Assembly: GCA_029098225.1 (NCBI GenBank)
Contig: JAQXNX010000033.1
Span: 124,001 to 188,000 of the forward strand
Direction: 5' to 3'
DNA: 64,000 nt
Source of the DNA: Spirochaetales bacterium
GTDB taxonomy: Bacteria > Spirochaetota > Spirochaetia > Treponematales > Treponemataceae
Shown here in pieces: positions 23,035-33,121 of the stretch. The notes under the pieces are model-generated. The model worked only from the letters and a program-made list of their open reading frames with translations, was not told the origin of the DNA and searched no databases. A program made the position numbers and the translations under genes. Position 1 is the first letter of the stretch. Each line of letters opens with the position of its first letter.

Positions 23035-24221
23035 GTCAGACTCAAAAAATTTTACAGCTTAACGGAAGAAAAATTACATTAATTGGAACAGCTCATGTTT
23101 CAAAAGAAAGTATAGAAGAAGTAAAACAGACAATAAACGAATTAAACCCGGACTGCGTAGCAATTGAACTTGATTCTCAACGCGCAGATTCTATTAAGAA
23201 TGCAGATAAATATAAAAACCTTGATATCATTAAAATTCTCAAAAAGAATGAAGGCTTTTTAATGATTGCAAATTTAATTCTGGCTTCATTTCAACGCAGA
23301 ATGGGAGCAAATGTTGGAGTAAAGCCGGGCGATGAAATGCTTGCTGCATTATCTGTTGCAGAAGAAAAATCAATCAGGACTTCTCTTGTAGACCGCCCGA
23401 TTCAGATAACCTTAAAGAGAGCCTGGGCAAAAAATTCTTTCTTTGGAAAATGCAAGCTTCTTGGAACTCTTCTTTCCAGCGCATTTTCAAAAGAAGAAAT
23501 TGAAAGCGAACAAATTGAAAATTTAAAAAATACCAGCGAAATGGACAATATGATGAAGGAATTGTCCGATTATATGCCGGTTATAAAAGAAGTATTAATA
23601 GATGAAAGAGATAAATATCTTGCCAGCAAAATATTTGAATCTGAAGGAAACAATATTGTAGCAGTTCTTGGGGCAGGACATTTGCCAGGTGTAGAAGCAC
23701 ACTTAAATAAAATTGCCAGAGCAGAAGAAACAAGTAATGTAAGTGAAATATCAGAAATTCCACCAAAATCTTTCTTCTCTAAAATAATTAAATTTATTAT
23801 CCCTGCAATTATTATTGCTCTTATTGCAGCAGGCTTTATTTATGGTGGATTTCAGGCAGGAAAAGAAGCTCTTTCTATCTGGTTCCTTTATAATGGAATT
23901 CCTTCTGCCCTGCTTACTATTCTTGCACTCGCCCATCCTGTTACAATCCTTACAGCCCTTGTTACCGCTCCGTTTACATCTTTATGTCCGTTTATTGGAG
24001 TTGGTTTTGTTGCAGGAATTGTTCAGGCCCTTTTATGCAAACCAAAAGTATGCGATATGGAAACACTTCAAGACGATGTTTCTTCTTTCAAAGGCTGGTA
24101 TAAAAATAGAATTTTAAGAATTCTTTTAGTATTTATACTTTCTTCTTTAGGAAGCACTATAGGAACCTTTGCAGGTGGCGCAGAAATAATTCAGAATCTG
24201 GCAGAAAAATTTATTAAATAG
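23031..24221 (+). CDS. TraB/PrgY-family membrane protein
   Basis: The 396-residue product has the TraB N-terminal domain (about 10-225) with GTAHVSKES (His near 21), VAIELDSQR (Glu and Arg) and GAGHLPGVEAHL, the conserved motifs related to the TIKI/EreA-like metal site. About four membrane helices follow (about 250-390). PrgY of Enterococcus limits pheromone activity, and eukaryotic TIKI is a metalloprotease; the bacterial role is otherwise unclear, possibly peptide degradation or binding. A start 15 bp upstream is possible, but ATG 23031 overlaps the preceding stop as ATGA, the usual coupled arrangement. Confidence 0.85.
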   Translation: MSQTQKILQLNGRKITLIGTAHVSKESIEEVKQTINELNPDCVAIELDSQRADSIKNADKYKNLDIIKILKKNEGFLMIANLILASFQRRMGANVGVKPGDEMLAALSVAEEKSIRTSLVDRPIQITLKRAWAKNSFFGKCKLLGTLLSSAFSKEEIESEQIENLKNTSEMDNMMKELSDYMPVIKEVLIDERDKYLASKIFESEGNNIVAVLGAGHLPGVEAHLNKIARAEETSNVSEISEIPPKSFFSKIIKFIIPAIIIALIAAGFIYGGFQAGKEALSIWFLYNGIPSALLTILALAHPVTILTALVTAPFTSLCPFIGVGFVAGIVQALLCKPKVCDMETLQDDVSSFKGWYKNRILRILLVFILSSLGSTIGTFAGGAEIIQNLAEKFIK

Positions 24222-24368
24222 CTTTACTTTATGTAAAATTTTTGAGCTGCATTATTTTTTTAATAATTTGTTATTAAAAAATAAATACTTGTTATTCATA
24301 TATCTTTTTTCAGGTTTTTATTGTTTAATTAATATAAAAGATTTAAGAAAAACAATAGAGAGGAATCT

Positions 24369-25799
24369 GTGAAAAAAATATTAATTATAACAGCATGCTT
24401 TTTATTTTCATTTTCAATACTGCATGGCCAGGAATTAATTCCTACTCAAGAACTTCTATTATCATATCTTGAAAATGATATAGAGCTTCAAAAGCTCACC
24501 TTGAGCGCACAAAAAGCACAGCTTTCAGAAGAATCTGTAAAAATAGATAATGGTTTTGATATTTCTCTTTCTTCGGGAACAGTTACAATAAAAACAGATA
24601 AAACAGGAACAAAAATTTCTGCCAGACCAAAAGCCGAAATTGATGTTATTCCTGCAGGAAATCTTGTCTTAAAAGGAGAAACTAATCTTACTCAAAGTTC
24701 AACTGAAAAAACTTCAAGCGAAACAAAACTTTCTGACACTACAATTTCTGCAAGCATAGATATTATTTCTGATAAAAACTCTTCAAGAAAAGTTTCATTA
24801 ATGAAGGCTGAACGCTCCAGGATAGAAGCAGAACGCGCAGTCAAGACTCGAGCTATTGCTGCAGAAAAAGAATTTTACACAGAATTAAAAAATCTTTTAA
24901 ATTCAATCAATTCAATTATAAAAAGTCAGTCTTCTCTATATTCAGACACAATAAATTTTGAACAGACAAAGGCAAAAGGTTATTCTACATCTTCTTCTAC
25001 CTATAGACTTGCTCAGATGAAGGTAGTCTCAGACACTCATTCAGTAAACAGCGGAATAAAAGATTTTATTAACGATTATATAGTTTTTTATAAAAAGTGC
25101 GGCTACGATATACAAATATCTGAAGAAATAGACTTTATGACTTTAGTTCCATCAGATATTCAGGATGCTGCCCCCCTTAATGCAGAAACTTTTAATAAAG
25201 AAGATTATACAAAGCTTGAAAGTGCAAACTGGAATCATACGATCAATTCTATAGAACGAAAAGCAAAAAGGAATTTTTCGCTTTCTGCAAACGGAGGCTA
25301 CACAATAGATAATTCTACAACAAAATCAGATACAGTAAATGCCGGACTTTCCAGCACCTATCGTGGACTTACGCTTGGTGCCGGAGTTGAACTTCCTGTA
25401 GGAGTAAAAGACTCTAATCCTGTTTTTTCGGTAAGTGCCTCCATTTCTTTGAACAGCTTTAGAAAAGCTTCTATCACCACAAAAACAAATGAACTTACAG
25501 AAGAACAGGAACTGTTAGATATTCAGTCAGCAGAAACCTCTTATATTACATATCTTATTACCGCTAAACAAAATCTTGAACAGCTTTTATGGGAACAGAA
25601 CACTACACAGGAAAGTTATGAGATGTATGAAGAGTTAGAAAAAGATCTTGCTGCCTGGTACAAAAATGGAGTTATAAGTGAAAGTGAATATCTTTCTGCA
25701 AAGACAAATTACAATCAGTACAAAGTTCAGACAATAATAAATAAAATAAATCTTTTGATTTATAATGATGAAGTTAAGTCGAACTTCGTGCAGAAATAA
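24369..25799 (+). CDS. TolC-family outer-membrane efflux protein
   Basis: Outer-membrane channel of a tripartite exporter. The 476-residue product has a signal peptide (about 1-20, cut near LHGQ) and the TolC pattern: long helical stretches (about 40-60, 140-215, 365-475) around two beta-rich segments (about 60-140 and 300-350). Sequence similarity to classical TolC is low, as usual in spirochaetes, and the downstream MFP, ATPase and permease genes give the main support. It starts with GTG at 24369, preceded by AGAGAGGA about 5 nt upstream. The spacer before it (24222-24368) holds a weak hairpin TTTAC/GTAAA with T5 after the TraB gene and no clear promoter. Confidence 0.75.
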   Translation: MKKILIITACFLFSFSILHGQELIPTQELLLSYLENDIELQKLTLSAQKAQLSEESVKIDNGFDISLSSGTVTIKTDKTGTKISARPKAEIDVIPAGNLVLKGETNLTQSSTEKTSSETKLSDTTISASIDIISDKNSSRKVSLMKAERSRIEAERAVKTRAIAAEKEFYTELKNLLNSINSIIKSQSSLYSDTINFEQTKAKGYSTSSSTYRLAQMKVVSDTHSVNSGIKDFINDYIVFYKKCGYDIQISEEIDFMTLVPSDIQDAAPLNAETFNKEDYTKLESANWNHTINSIERKAKRNFSLSANGGYTIDNSTTKSDTVNAGLSSTYRGLTLGAGVELPVGVKDSNPVFSVSASISLNSFRKASITTKTNELTEEQELLDIQSAETSYITYLITAKQNLEQLLWEQNTTQESYEMYEELEKDLAAWYKNGVISESEYLSAKTNYNQYKVQTIINKINLLIYNDEVKSNFVQK

Positions 25800-25803
25800 A
25801 TGA

Positions 25804-25954
25804 GCATCCGTGCGCGACCGCTAACGCGGTGTTTTTGGAGGAGTTTGAAAAAAGTACTTCCCTGTACTTTTTTCAACTGCACTTTTGCCGTTGGCAAAAC
25901 TGCTTATTTCGCGCATCCATGCGCGACCGCTAACGCGGAGTTTTTGGAGGAATT
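25804..25954 (+). repeat. Insertion-like cassette with 42-bp direct repeats and two hairpins inside the exporter operon
   Basis: A 42-bp unit (25804-25845) recurs at 25913-25954 with three mismatches; each contains GCGCGACCGCTAACGCGG and TTTTTGGAGG. Between them lie a perfect 13-bp stem TTGAAAAAAGTAC/GTACTTTTTTCAA (25845-25876), which resembles a terminator, and a second stem around TTTTGCC/GGCAAAA (25879-25903). The second repeat copy supplies the SD of the next gene. A TTG-started reading frame of 37 codons (25845-25958) with its own SD from the first copy ends over the next ATG; whether it is translated is unknown. Confidence 0.7.
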
Positions 25955-27016
25955 ATGAAATTAAAAATGAAACTATCTAAAAAAACAAAAATTATATTTT
26001 TTACTATAATTGGAATTCTTTTAATACTACTTATATTGTTCATTATAAGAACTGTACTTTCAAATAAGAAAAAAGGCGGTGCTGTTTTTTATACTGCCAA
26101 TGTAGAAACTTATGAGAACGTAATAGAAATTTCCGGAACAGTTTCGGCAGCACAGGAACAGACGCTGCAGGCCCTTAGTGCAGGAACTGTTACTGCAGTT
26201 TACGTAAAAGCCGGTGATCATGTAAAAGCTGGAGATGTCCTTATTCAACTGGATGATTCTGAACAGCTTTATCAGCTGGAAAAACAGGATTACGAAATGC
26301 AGACAAAAAAAGTTTCTGGTTCTGCACGCGAATTAAAATTAATGGAAACTCAGCTTCATGCGCTTCAACAGAAAGTTAACGACCGAAAGGTAGTTGCAAC
26401 CTTTGATGGTGTAATTGCAGATTTTAAAGTTGCAGTTGGTGATTCTCTCGAAGCAAAAGATAAAGTCGGTACAATTGTAAATGTAGATTATCTTACAACC
26501 GAAGTAGAAATTACAGAAACTGATGTTTCAAAATTAAAAGTTGGACAAACAGTTCTGTTCACCTTCTCTGCTTATAGTAAAGAAACTGTAAAAGGATATG
26601 TAACAAGCTGGCCGGCAATTGGAGAAATTACTTCGCGCGGAGCAACAATTGTAAAAGCAAAAATTCGAATAGATGAATATCCGGAAGGAATTTTGCCAAA
26701 TTATTCTTTTACAGGAAAAATTGAAATTAGCCCTACAGAAGAATATGTTGTTGTAGAACGTTATGCAATCGGTTACGAAGATAAAGAAGCCTATGTTGTT
26801 CTTGCAAAAACCGGTGAAAAAATTAACGTAAAGGTTCAGCCATACGGAAGCGATTATGTAAAAGTTACAGAAGGCTTGAAGGGTGGCGAGGTATTAGTTC
26901 AACAGTCTACGCCAAAAGTTTCCGGTTTTAATAGAAACAGGAACAACAGAAATAGTGGCGGAGGAGGCTTCCCAGGTGGCGGCGGAGGAGGCTTCTCAGG
27001 TGGAGGGGCCAGATAA
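25955..27016 (+). CDS. Periplasmic adaptor (membrane-fusion) subunit of a MacAB-like exporter
   Basis: Links the inner-membrane ABC transporter to the TolC-like channel. The 353-residue product has one membrane helix (about 10-32), a barrel-sandwich/lipoyl domain (about 50-165: GTVSAAQEQTLQAL ... GDHVKAGDVLIQLDDSE), a short helical hairpin (about 95-130) and beta-barrel domains to about 320. The short hairpin is typical of compact MacA relatives. The last 25 residues are an odd Asn/Arg/Gly tail with FPGGGG and FSGGG. GGAGG lies 6 nt before ATG 25955, inside the repeat. The ATPase gene begins with a one-base overlap. Confidence 0.88.
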   Translation: MKLKMKLSKKTKIIFFTIIGILLILLILFIIRTVLSNKKKGGAVFYTANVETYENVIEISGTVSAAQEQTLQALSAGTVTAVYVKAGDHVKAGDVLIQLDDSEQLYQLEKQDYEMQTKKVSGSARELKLMETQLHALQQKVNDRKVVATFDGVIADFKVAVGDSLEAKDKVGTIVNVDYLTTEVEITETDVSKLKVGQTVLFTFSAYSKETVKGYVTSWPAIGEITSRGATIVKAKIRIDEYPEGILPNYSFTGKIEISPTEEYVVVERYAIGYEDKEAYVVLAKTGEKINVKVQPYGSDYVKVTEGLKGGEVLVQQSTPKVSGFNRNRNNRNSGGGGFPGGGGGGFSGGGAR

Positions 27017-27708
27017 TGAATATGGACGAAAGTAACACTGTCGTTCATCTTGATAATGTTGTAAAAACTTATATTATGGGCGACAACGAAGTTCGTGCCT
27101 TGCGGGGTGTAAGCTTTGAAATTAAACAGGGTGAATTTGTTGCAATTATGGGACCATCCGGCTCAGGCAAATCTACCTGCATGAATATGATAGGTTGTCT
27201 TGATCGCCCGACTTCTGGAATTGTTAAAATAAACGGCCGCGAAACTGCAAAAATGAGTGAAAAGGAACTGGCTGTTTTAAGAAATAAAACAATTGGTTTT
27301 GTTTTTCAGCAGTATCATTTAATTTCTTCAATGAACGTAATTGAAAATGTAATGCTGCCATTAAAATATCAGCGGCTGGAAAAAAGTGAGAGACACCGCA
27401 GGGCAGAAATTGCATTAAAAGCTGTAGGACTGGAAGAAAGAATGCATCACAAGCCTCATGAACTTTCTGGAGGACAAAAGCAGAGAGTCGCAATTGCACG
27501 CGCTATGGTTACAGAGCCAAAAATTCTGCTCGCTGATGAACCGACAGGTGCACTCGATTCAGAAACAGGACATCAGGTTATGGATATGTTCCGTCAAATC
27601 AACAAAGATAATGGAACGACTGTAATTATTGTAACACACGATCCAAGAATTGGTGAATCTACAAAAAGATGCATAAAAATTCTGGATGGTAAACTTCAGG
27701 AAAACTAA
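27016..27708 (+). CDS. MacB/LolD-type ABC transporter ATP-binding protein
   Basis: ATPase that powers the MacB-like permease encoded next. The 230-residue product has Walker [10 protein letters not shown] (about 42-50), Q-loop FVFQQYHL (about 95-102), signature [14 protein letters not shown] (about 150-163), Walker [13 protein letters not shown] (about 171-182) and the switch His in [13 protein letters not shown] is characteristic of the type VII (mechanotransmission) class. It overlaps the MFP stop by one base and is followed by the permease after one base, so all four genes from 24369 form an exporter operon for a peptide, drug or lipoprotein cargo that cannot be told from sequence. Confidence 0.95.
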   Translation: MNMDESNTVVHLDNVVKTYIMGDNEVRALRGVSFEIKQGEFVAIMGPSGSGKSTCMNMIGCLDRPTSGIVKINGRETAKMSEKELAVLRNKTIGFVFQQYHLISSMNVIENVMLPLKYQRLEKSERHRRAEIALKAVGLEERMHHKPHELSGGQKQRVAIARAMVTEPKILLADEPTGALDSETGHQVMDMFRQINKDNGTTVIIVTHDPRIGESTKRCIKILDGKLQEN

Positions 27709-27709
27709 T

Positions 27710-28897
27710 ATGCTGGAAGATTTTATTAACGCTTTTAAGAATTTTAAGAGTAATAAAACAAGAACTTTTCTTTCTCTTCTTGGTGTAATTATTGGTGTTA
27801 CTTCGGTAATTGTAATTACGAGCATGGGACAAAGTTCAACGAAAAAAATAGAAAATACCTTTGGAAGTTCCGGTCTTGATGTAGTAAGCGTAAGTCAGGG
27901 ATTTATGCGTCGAAGAAGAGATTCTGTTACACTTTCATTTGATGAAACCTTCAGGGAAAATCTTTTTGCAAATGTAAAGGATATAAAAAAGGTCTGGTAT
28001 AAAAATAGTTTAAATGGAACATTAACTTATGGAGAAACTTCGTCAAGCGTAAATATAACTGCCGTAGAAACAGGCTATCTCGAAATGTATAATCTTATAC
28101 TCGAAGCCGGAAGTTTTTTTAATGTAACAGATAATCAGGAAGGAACTCAAAAAATAATTTTGAATCATGATACTGCAGAAAGCTTTTTCCCGGACGGAGA
28201 TGCAGTCGGTAAAAAAATTAAAGTTATTTCCAGCAATATAACATTCAGTTTTGAAGTTATAGGAGTCCTGGCAGAACAGACTACAGGTATGGAAAATGGT
28301 TCAGCATTTGTTCCGCGCGGATTTTATGCAAAAAAGATAAGTCCAAATCCGACTGCAGCTAATGTAATGGTTCAGGCAACTGCTGCAGAAAAAGCTACAA
28401 GCCTGGTAACTTCAATTAAAGAATATTGCACAAGCCTTACTGGAACAGAATATTCTGTAAATGTTACAAGTATGCAGAGCATGCTTGAACAGATGAGTAA
28501 AATTACAAGCACTATCAGTCTTCTTTTGAGCGCAATTGCAGCAATTTCTCTTCTTGTAGGAGGAATTGGAATTATGAACATAATGATTGTAACTGTCACA
28601 GAACGCAAACAGGAAATAGGAATAAGAAAAGCACTCGGTGCAAGTCCAAAAGACATAAGGCAGCAGTTTCTGGTAGAGTCAGCAAGCATTACACTTTTGG
28701 GCGGAATTATGGGAATTATTCTTGGAATAATAATAAGCCTTGCAGTTGAATACATTCAATCACAGGCACTTACAATAAACACAAAGGCCTGCATAATATC
28801 TTTTGTTTTCTCTGTTTTTGTAGGAATTTTCTTTGGGCTGAATCCTGCAATAAGAGCTGCAAAGCTGGATCCCGTAATTGCACTAAGCGGCGAATAA
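27710..28897 (+). CDS. MacB-like ABC transporter permease (FtsX/MacB type)
   Basis: Inner-membrane subunit of the tripartite exporter. The 395-residue product has one N-terminal membrane helix (about 18-40, RTFLSLLGVIIGVTSVI), a periplasmic MacB-type domain (about 41-265), and three C-terminal helices (about 270-390) of the FtsX domain with ERKQEIGIRKALGAS, the typical coupling region. Four helices in all fit the type VII class, which extrudes periplasmic substrates. ATG 27710, one base after the ATPase stop, is preferred to the in-frame ATG at 27686, which would extend into that gene. A convergent terminator with clpB follows. Confidence 0.93.
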   Translation: MLEDFINAFKNFKSNKTRTFLSLLGVIIGVTSVIVITSMGQSSTKKIENTFGSSGLDVVSVSQGFMRRRRDSVTLSFDETFRENLFANVKDIKKVWYKNSLNGTLTYGETSSSVNITAVETGYLEMYNLILEAGSFFNVTDNQEGTQKIILNHDTAESFFPDGDAVGKKIKVISSNITFSFEVIGVLAEQTTGMENGSAFVPRGFYAKKISPNPTAANVMVQATAAEKATSLVTSIKEYCTSLTGTEYSVNVTSMQSMLEQMSKITSTISLLLSAIAAISLLVGGIGIMNIMIVTVTERKQEIGIRKALGASPKDIRQQFLVESASITLLGGIMGIILGIIISLAVEYIQSQALTINTKACIISFVFSVFVGIFFGLNPAIRAAKLDPVIALSGE

Positions 28898-28910
28898 TTA
28901 ATTATAACTG

Positions 28911-28972
28911 ATTATACATAGAGCTGGCATAAAAGGAATATAAATCCGTAAAATGACAGCCCCATGTATAAT
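28911..28972. terminator. Shared terminator hairpin between exporter operon and clpB
   Basis: Arms ATTATACAT (28911-28919) and ATGTATAAT (28964-28972), with GCTG/CAGC inside (28923-28926 with 28957-28960), enclose about 30 nt. It lies between convergent stops and is followed by a T-rich stretch on the plus strand. Confidence 0.5.
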
Positions 28973-28973
28973 T

Positions 28974-31559
28974 TTATTTTTCAAAAATCAGTTTTCCATT
29001 TTCGGAACGAATTTTTACTGTTTCTCCATCCAGAATATTACCAGCTAAAAGTTCCTTTGCCAGCGTGTTTTCAACATAATTCTGAATGGCACGCTTTACC
29101 GGTCTTGCACCCATTGTCGGGTCATAACCTTTTTCACTAAGGAAATCAAGAGCAGAAGCATCAAAGTCCAGTTTAATTTTTCGTTCTTCGAGTCGGCTCT
29201 GAACACGCTCCAGCTGAAGCTTAACAATAGAATTAATACAATCTTTTGTAAGCTGTCTGAACATAACAATCTCATCAATTCGATTAAGGAATTCCGGTCT
29301 GAATGTTTTTCTTAATAGTACATCGAGTTCTGTTTTTATAGAATCAAGTTTATCCTGTGATTCAGCTTCCAGAATTAAATCGCTTCCAAGATTGCTGGTC
29401 ATTATTATAATTGTGTTTTTAAAATCTACTACTCTTCCCTGACCATCAGTTAATCGGCCATCATCCAGAACCTGAAGAAGCACATTAAATACATCGGGAT
29501 GAGCTTTTTCAACTTCATCAAACAGAATTACACTATAAGGACGTCGACGAACAGCTTCGGTAAGCTGACCACCTTCATCGTAACCAACGTATCCCGGAGG
29601 TGCACCTATAAGACGAGTAACAGAAAATTTTTCCATATATTCGCTCATATCTATTCGGGTTAATGCCTTTTCATCATTGAACAGAAAATCTGCAAGTGTT
29701 TTTGCAAGTTCAGTTTTACCAACACCTGTTGGACCAATAAACATAAAACTACCGAGCGGTCGGTTAGGATCATTAAGTCCACTGCGGTTTCGACGGATTG
29801 CATCACTTACTACAGTAACTGCTTCATCTTGACCAATAACACGTTTATGAAGAACATTTTCAAGTTCAATGTATTTCTGTTTTTCGCCCTTCATCATTTT
29901 TGCAACAGGAATTCCTGTCCAGCTGGAAACAACCTTTGCAATATCTTCTTCTGTTACAGATTGGCGCAGCAAAGAATTTCTTCCATCTTCCTTACGTTTT
30001 TCATCTGCTTCCAGAGCCGAAGTAAGTTCTTTCTGCAAAGAAGGAATTATTGAGTATTTAATTTCTGCTGCTTTTTCAAGATTACCTTCACGAGTAAATT
30101 TTTCTTCTTCAAAACGAGCCTGTTCAAGCTGCTCTTTTAACTTTCGTGATTTATCAATCTGTTCTTTTTCATTCTGCCACTGAAGCTTCATTGCATCACG
30201 ACGGTTAGAAATTTCTGAAAGCTCATTTTCAAGTTTTAAAAGACGCTCTTTGCTGGAAGGATCATCTTCCTTACTCAAAGACTGTTTTTCAATCTGAAGC
30301 TGAAGAATTTTTCGTTCAACCTGATCAAGCTCTGTTGGCTGACTTTCAATTTCCATTTTTAAGCGGCTGGCTGCTTCATCAACAAGATCAATTGCCTTGT
30401 CCGGCATAAAACGGTTTGTAATATATCTGTTGGAAAGTGTTGCAGCGCTAACAAGAGCTTCATCTTCAATTCTGACTCCATGATGAATTTCATATTTATC
30501 GCGAAGTCCTCGCAAAATCGCAATTGTATCTTCTACTGAAGGTTCAGCACAATAAACCTGCTGAAATCGTCTTTCAAGTGCAGCATCTTTTTCTATATAT
30601 TTTCTATATTCATCAAGAGTTGTTGCGCCAATTGCTCTGAGTTCTCCACGCGCAAGTGCCGGCTTTAACAAATTACTTGCATCCATTGAACCTTCACTTG
30701 CACCGGCTCCAACAAGAGTATGAAGCTCATCAATAAAAAGAATTATCTGCCCTTCACTCTTGGAAACTTCATTTATTAATGCCTTTAATCGTTCCTCAAA
30801 TTCACCACGGAATTTAGCACCGGCAACAAGACTTCCTAAATCCAGAGCAAGAACTCTTTTATTTTTAAGGCTTTCAGGAACATCTCCCGAAGCAATTCGA
30901 CGGGCAAGACCTTCTACAATGGCTGTTTTACCAACTCCCGGTTCTCCAATAATTACCGGATTATTTTTTGTTCGGCGGCACAGAACCTGCATAACTCGTC
31001 TTATTTCTTCATCGCGTCCAATAACAGGATCAATTTTATCCTGTCGTGCTGCAGCAGTTAAATCACGGCAGTATTTTTCAAGAGTACGGGATTTTGCTTC
31101 CGGATCGTTTGAATCTACAGTCTGATTTCCTCGAACTGACTTTAAAGCTTCCAGAACAGCTTTGTGATTTATTCCGCAGGATTTAAGCATGTCGCCGGTT
31201 TTATCACCACACTCTGTAATTGCAAGAAAAATATGCTCAGTAGAAAGGAACTGATCGTGCATTGCAGACATTTCATTTTCTGCTTTTGCAAGAACTTTCT
31301 GCATTGAAGAAGAGAGATAAACCTGAGCGGCTCCACTAACTTTTGGATTTGAGTTAATTAAATCTTTTGTTTTATTAATCAGCTCTGAAGTCGAAATTCC
31401 AATTCGTTCTACGACAGGAGGAATAAGACCATCCTGCTGTTCAAGAAGAGCAAGAAGAACATGTTCAGTGCCTATTTCTGAATTGTCGTTTTTATTAGCA
31501 ATTGAAGAGGCTTCCTGTAATGCTTCCTGACTTTTAATTGTATAGCTTTCATAATTCAT
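28974..31559 (-). CDS. clpB: ClpB disaggregase (Hsp100)
   Basis: Hexameric AAA+ chaperone that resolves aggregates with DnaK. The 861-residue product has the N-domain (about 1-145), NBD1 with GEPGVGKT, the coiled-coil middle domain (about 400-520), and NBD2 with GPTGVGKT and Walker [15 protein letters not shown]. The middle domain and lack of a ClpP-binding loop mark it as ClpB rather than ClpA/C. An in-frame ATG at 31574 overlaps the SD; 31559 is chosen because GAGGTGG is 5 nt upstream. No CIRCE element is visible; the promoter listed separately looks like an ordinary sigma-70 type. Confidence 0.97.
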   Translation of the reverse strand: MNYESYTIKSQEALQEASSIANKNDNSEIGTEHVLLALLEQQDGLIPPVVERIGISTSELINKTKDLINSNPKVSGAAQVYLSSSMQKVLAKAENEMSAMHDQFLSTEHIFLAITECGDKTGDMLKSCGINHKAVLEALKSVRGNQTVDSNDPEAKSRTLEKYCRDLTAAARQDKIDPVIGRDEEIRRVMQVLCRRTKNNPVIIGEPGVGKTAIVEGLARRIASGDVPESLKNKRVLALDLGSLVAGAKFRGEFEERLKALINEVSKSEGQIILFIDELHTLVGAGASEGSMDASNLLKPALARGELRAIGATTLDEYRKYIEKDAALERRFQQVYCAEPSVEDTIAILRGLRDKYEIHHGVRIEDEALVSAATLSNRYITNRFMPDKAIDLVDEAASRLKMEIESQPTELDQVERKILQLQIEKQSLSKEDDPSSKERLLKLENELSEISNRRDAMKLQWQNEKEQIDKSRKLKEQLEQARFEEEKFTREGNLEKAAEIKYSIIPSLQKELTSALEADEKRKEDGRNSLLRQSVTEEDIAKVVSSWTGIPVAKMMKGEKQKYIELENVLHKRVIGQDEAVTVVSDAIRRNRSGLNDPNRPLGSFMFIGPTGVGKTELAKTLADFLFNDEKALTRIDMSEYMEKFSVTRLIGAPPGYVGYDEGGQLTEAVRRRPYSVILFDEVEKAHPDVFNVLLQVLDDGRLTDGQGRVVDFKNTIIIMTSNLGSDLILEAESQDKLDSIKTELDVLLRKTFRPEFLNRIDEIVMFRQLTKDCINSIVKLQLERVQSRLEERKIKLDFDASALDFLSEKGYDPTMGARPVKRAIQNYVENTLAKELLAGNILDGETVKIRSENGKLIFEK

Positions 31560-31579
31560 TTTACCACCTCTCATATTTT

Positions 31580-31608
31580 AAGATAGTAAAATTTTTGTCA
31601 TTCGGCAA
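31580..31608 (-). promoter_or_regulatory. clpB promoter
   Basis: TTGCCG (31603-31608), 17-bp spacer and TATCTT (31580-31585) on the minus strand, ending about 20 bp before the clpB start. Only 67 bp separate clpB from the preceding gene. Confidence 0.5.
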
Positions 31609-31626
31609 ATTTACATTATATTTTTT

Positions 31627-32802
31627 TTAAAATTCACCCTGCTCAGTGTGACCGAATTCGCAGACTACCTTGGTAAGGTTAGCGTGTTCAATCTGTTCAA
31701 GATTGCTGCCATTTCTTTTGTATAATTTTATTTCACCTGTTCCAGTTGCGCCCTGAAGCATATTTAATACAAGACGGCTTTCGTCTGGTAGTTCTATTTT
31801 GCGGTTGAAGATTTCTTTAATGCGGCAAAAAACATCAATATCTATAATCCATTTTTTACTGCTCAGGCTAACTGACCAGTGAAGAAGATTTTCTTCCGGA
31901 TTATCGTTTTCGGGCATCTGAACACAATCCCATACACAGGAGAATTGCCTTTTTGAACTATCAGTTTCGAATACAATTAAATTATCTTCAAACTTTCCTG
32001 CAAAAGCAACTCTATTTTCAAAAATTCCCTGAACAGCAAATGCAGAATCAAATAAAGTTTTTCCTGTAATTACACTTGTAAGGTTTTCTGCAGAAATATG
32101 GAACCAAGGTTCAACAAGAGATTTTCCAAAATAACGTTCTGAATAACCAAAACTCTTTTTAGGATTAATTATATATTCATCACCGTCATAAACGATTTTA
32201 CCTGAATAGTCAGTTTTTAATCCGTATGGAAACCAGCGGAAATTCTTTGTATTTTCACCTTCTCCAACTTCGCTGTTTGTTTCGTAAGTAATATCCCAGG
32301 AAACATTGCCTGAATCACAGAAATATTCAGGATGCTTTTCACATTCTGTTTTTGAAAGGCTTATATTTCCAGAAATTTTATTTTCTGTAAATATAGTACT
32401 TTCAGTCTGAATTTCAAAGGGGTGATTTTTAAAGGTTATTTGCTTTATAGGAGTGTAGCAGCAGATTTGTTTTGGGACAATTCCAAGCATTCCGCAACGG
32501 ATTACACAATATGAAGGCAGATTTTTTTCTTCAATCTGTAAGTTAGAAGCCGAATCAGTTCCTGCAAGGGCATATTGAAGGTCTTCGGCAGAAATTTTTA
32601 CCTTTGTTTTAAAGCTTAATATGGTTTCAGACGGGGATAAAAAAGGATTTAACATTTCAAACTCAATAAAAAACATCTGTTCTGAGCCTGAAACGGAATT
32701 AATTCCGTTAAAAAAGAAACGCCAGATATTAATTCCTAGTTTATTTTTTTTTCCGCTAAATCCTGCGTTAAAATCTTTAATTTTCTTCGTCTTTGCTGCC
32801 AT
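31627..32802 (-). CDS. Uncharacterised protein, possibly tocopherol-cyclase/lipocalin-like
   Basis: The 391-residue product has no signal peptide or membrane helix. It is rich in beta-forming residues and Trp/Phe/Tyr, with GINIWRFFFNGINSVSG near 23-39, FRWFPYGLKTDYSGKI near 188-203 and an end of short strands. The pattern recalls the tocopherol-cyclase-like/AttH double-lipocalin folds found as uncharacterised genes in treponemes, but I cannot name key residues, so the similarity is weak. AAAGG lies about 12 nt before ATG 32802. It follows a small unknown gene and precedes clpB on the same strand. Confidence 0.55.
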   Translation of the reverse strand: MAAKTKKIKDFNAGFSGKKNKLGINIWRFFFNGINSVSGSEQMFFIEFEMLNPFLSPSETILSFKTKVKISAEDLQYALAGTDSASNLQIEEKNLPSYCVIRCGMLGIVPKQICCYTPIKQITFKNHPFEIQTESTIFTENKISGNISLSKTECEKHPEYFCDSGNVSWDITYETNSEVGEGENTKNFRWFPYGLKTDYSGKIVYDGDEYIINPKKSFGYSERYFGKSLVEPWFHISAENLTSVITGKTLFDSAFAVQGIFENRVAFAGKFEDNLIVFETDSSKRQFSCVWDCVQMPENDNPEENLLHWSVSLSSKKWIIDIDVFCRIKEIFNRKIELPDESRLVLNMLQGATGTGEIKLYKRNGSNLEQIEHANLTKVVCEFGHTEQGEF

Positions 32803-32876
32803 AAAACAATATACCTTTACACGTATATTATCGGCATAAAAATCAAAAACATAAGAAGAAGAGTTTTATAGATTGA

Positions 32877-33095
32877 TTATTGAAAGATTTTACCAATCGC
32901 TTTGTTAAGTTCTTTCTGTTCCTGAGGGAAGTTATCGTTCAAGAATTCAAAACAGGTAACAGCCGCTCTCTGCGCGTGTTCATACCAGATTTCATAAAGC
33001 TCAGGCTTTAAATCAGGCCCCGGAAAAGGTGCTCCCTGAACATCAGAAACTAAATCACGCAACATTTTTACACATTGCAATGTTTTTTTATCCAT
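32877..33095 (-). CDS. Small conserved-looking protein of unknown function
   Basis: A 72-residue product with no signal peptide, predicted to be helical, with a Pro-rich loop in the first third (GAPFPGPDLKPE) and a conserved-looking EIWYEHAQRAAVTCFEFLNDNFP segment. I do not recognise the family. The good SD TGGAG 8 nt before ATG 33095 and normal codon use support a real gene. It lies 26 bp after the M16C protease gene, so it is probably in the same operon. Confidence 0.6.
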   Translation of the reverse strand: MDKKTLQCVKMLRDLVSDVQGAPFPGPDLKPELYEIWYEHAQRAAVTCFEFLNDNFPQEQKELNKAIGKIFQ

Positions 33096-33121
33096 GACTT
33101 TTCTCCAAAAGATTATATTAA

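Noticed and set aside
31560-31626. CIRCE or other heat-shock operator upstream of clpB
   Set aside because: No TTAGCACTC/GAGTGCTAA pair or similar dyad is visible; only a plain sigma-70-like promoter.
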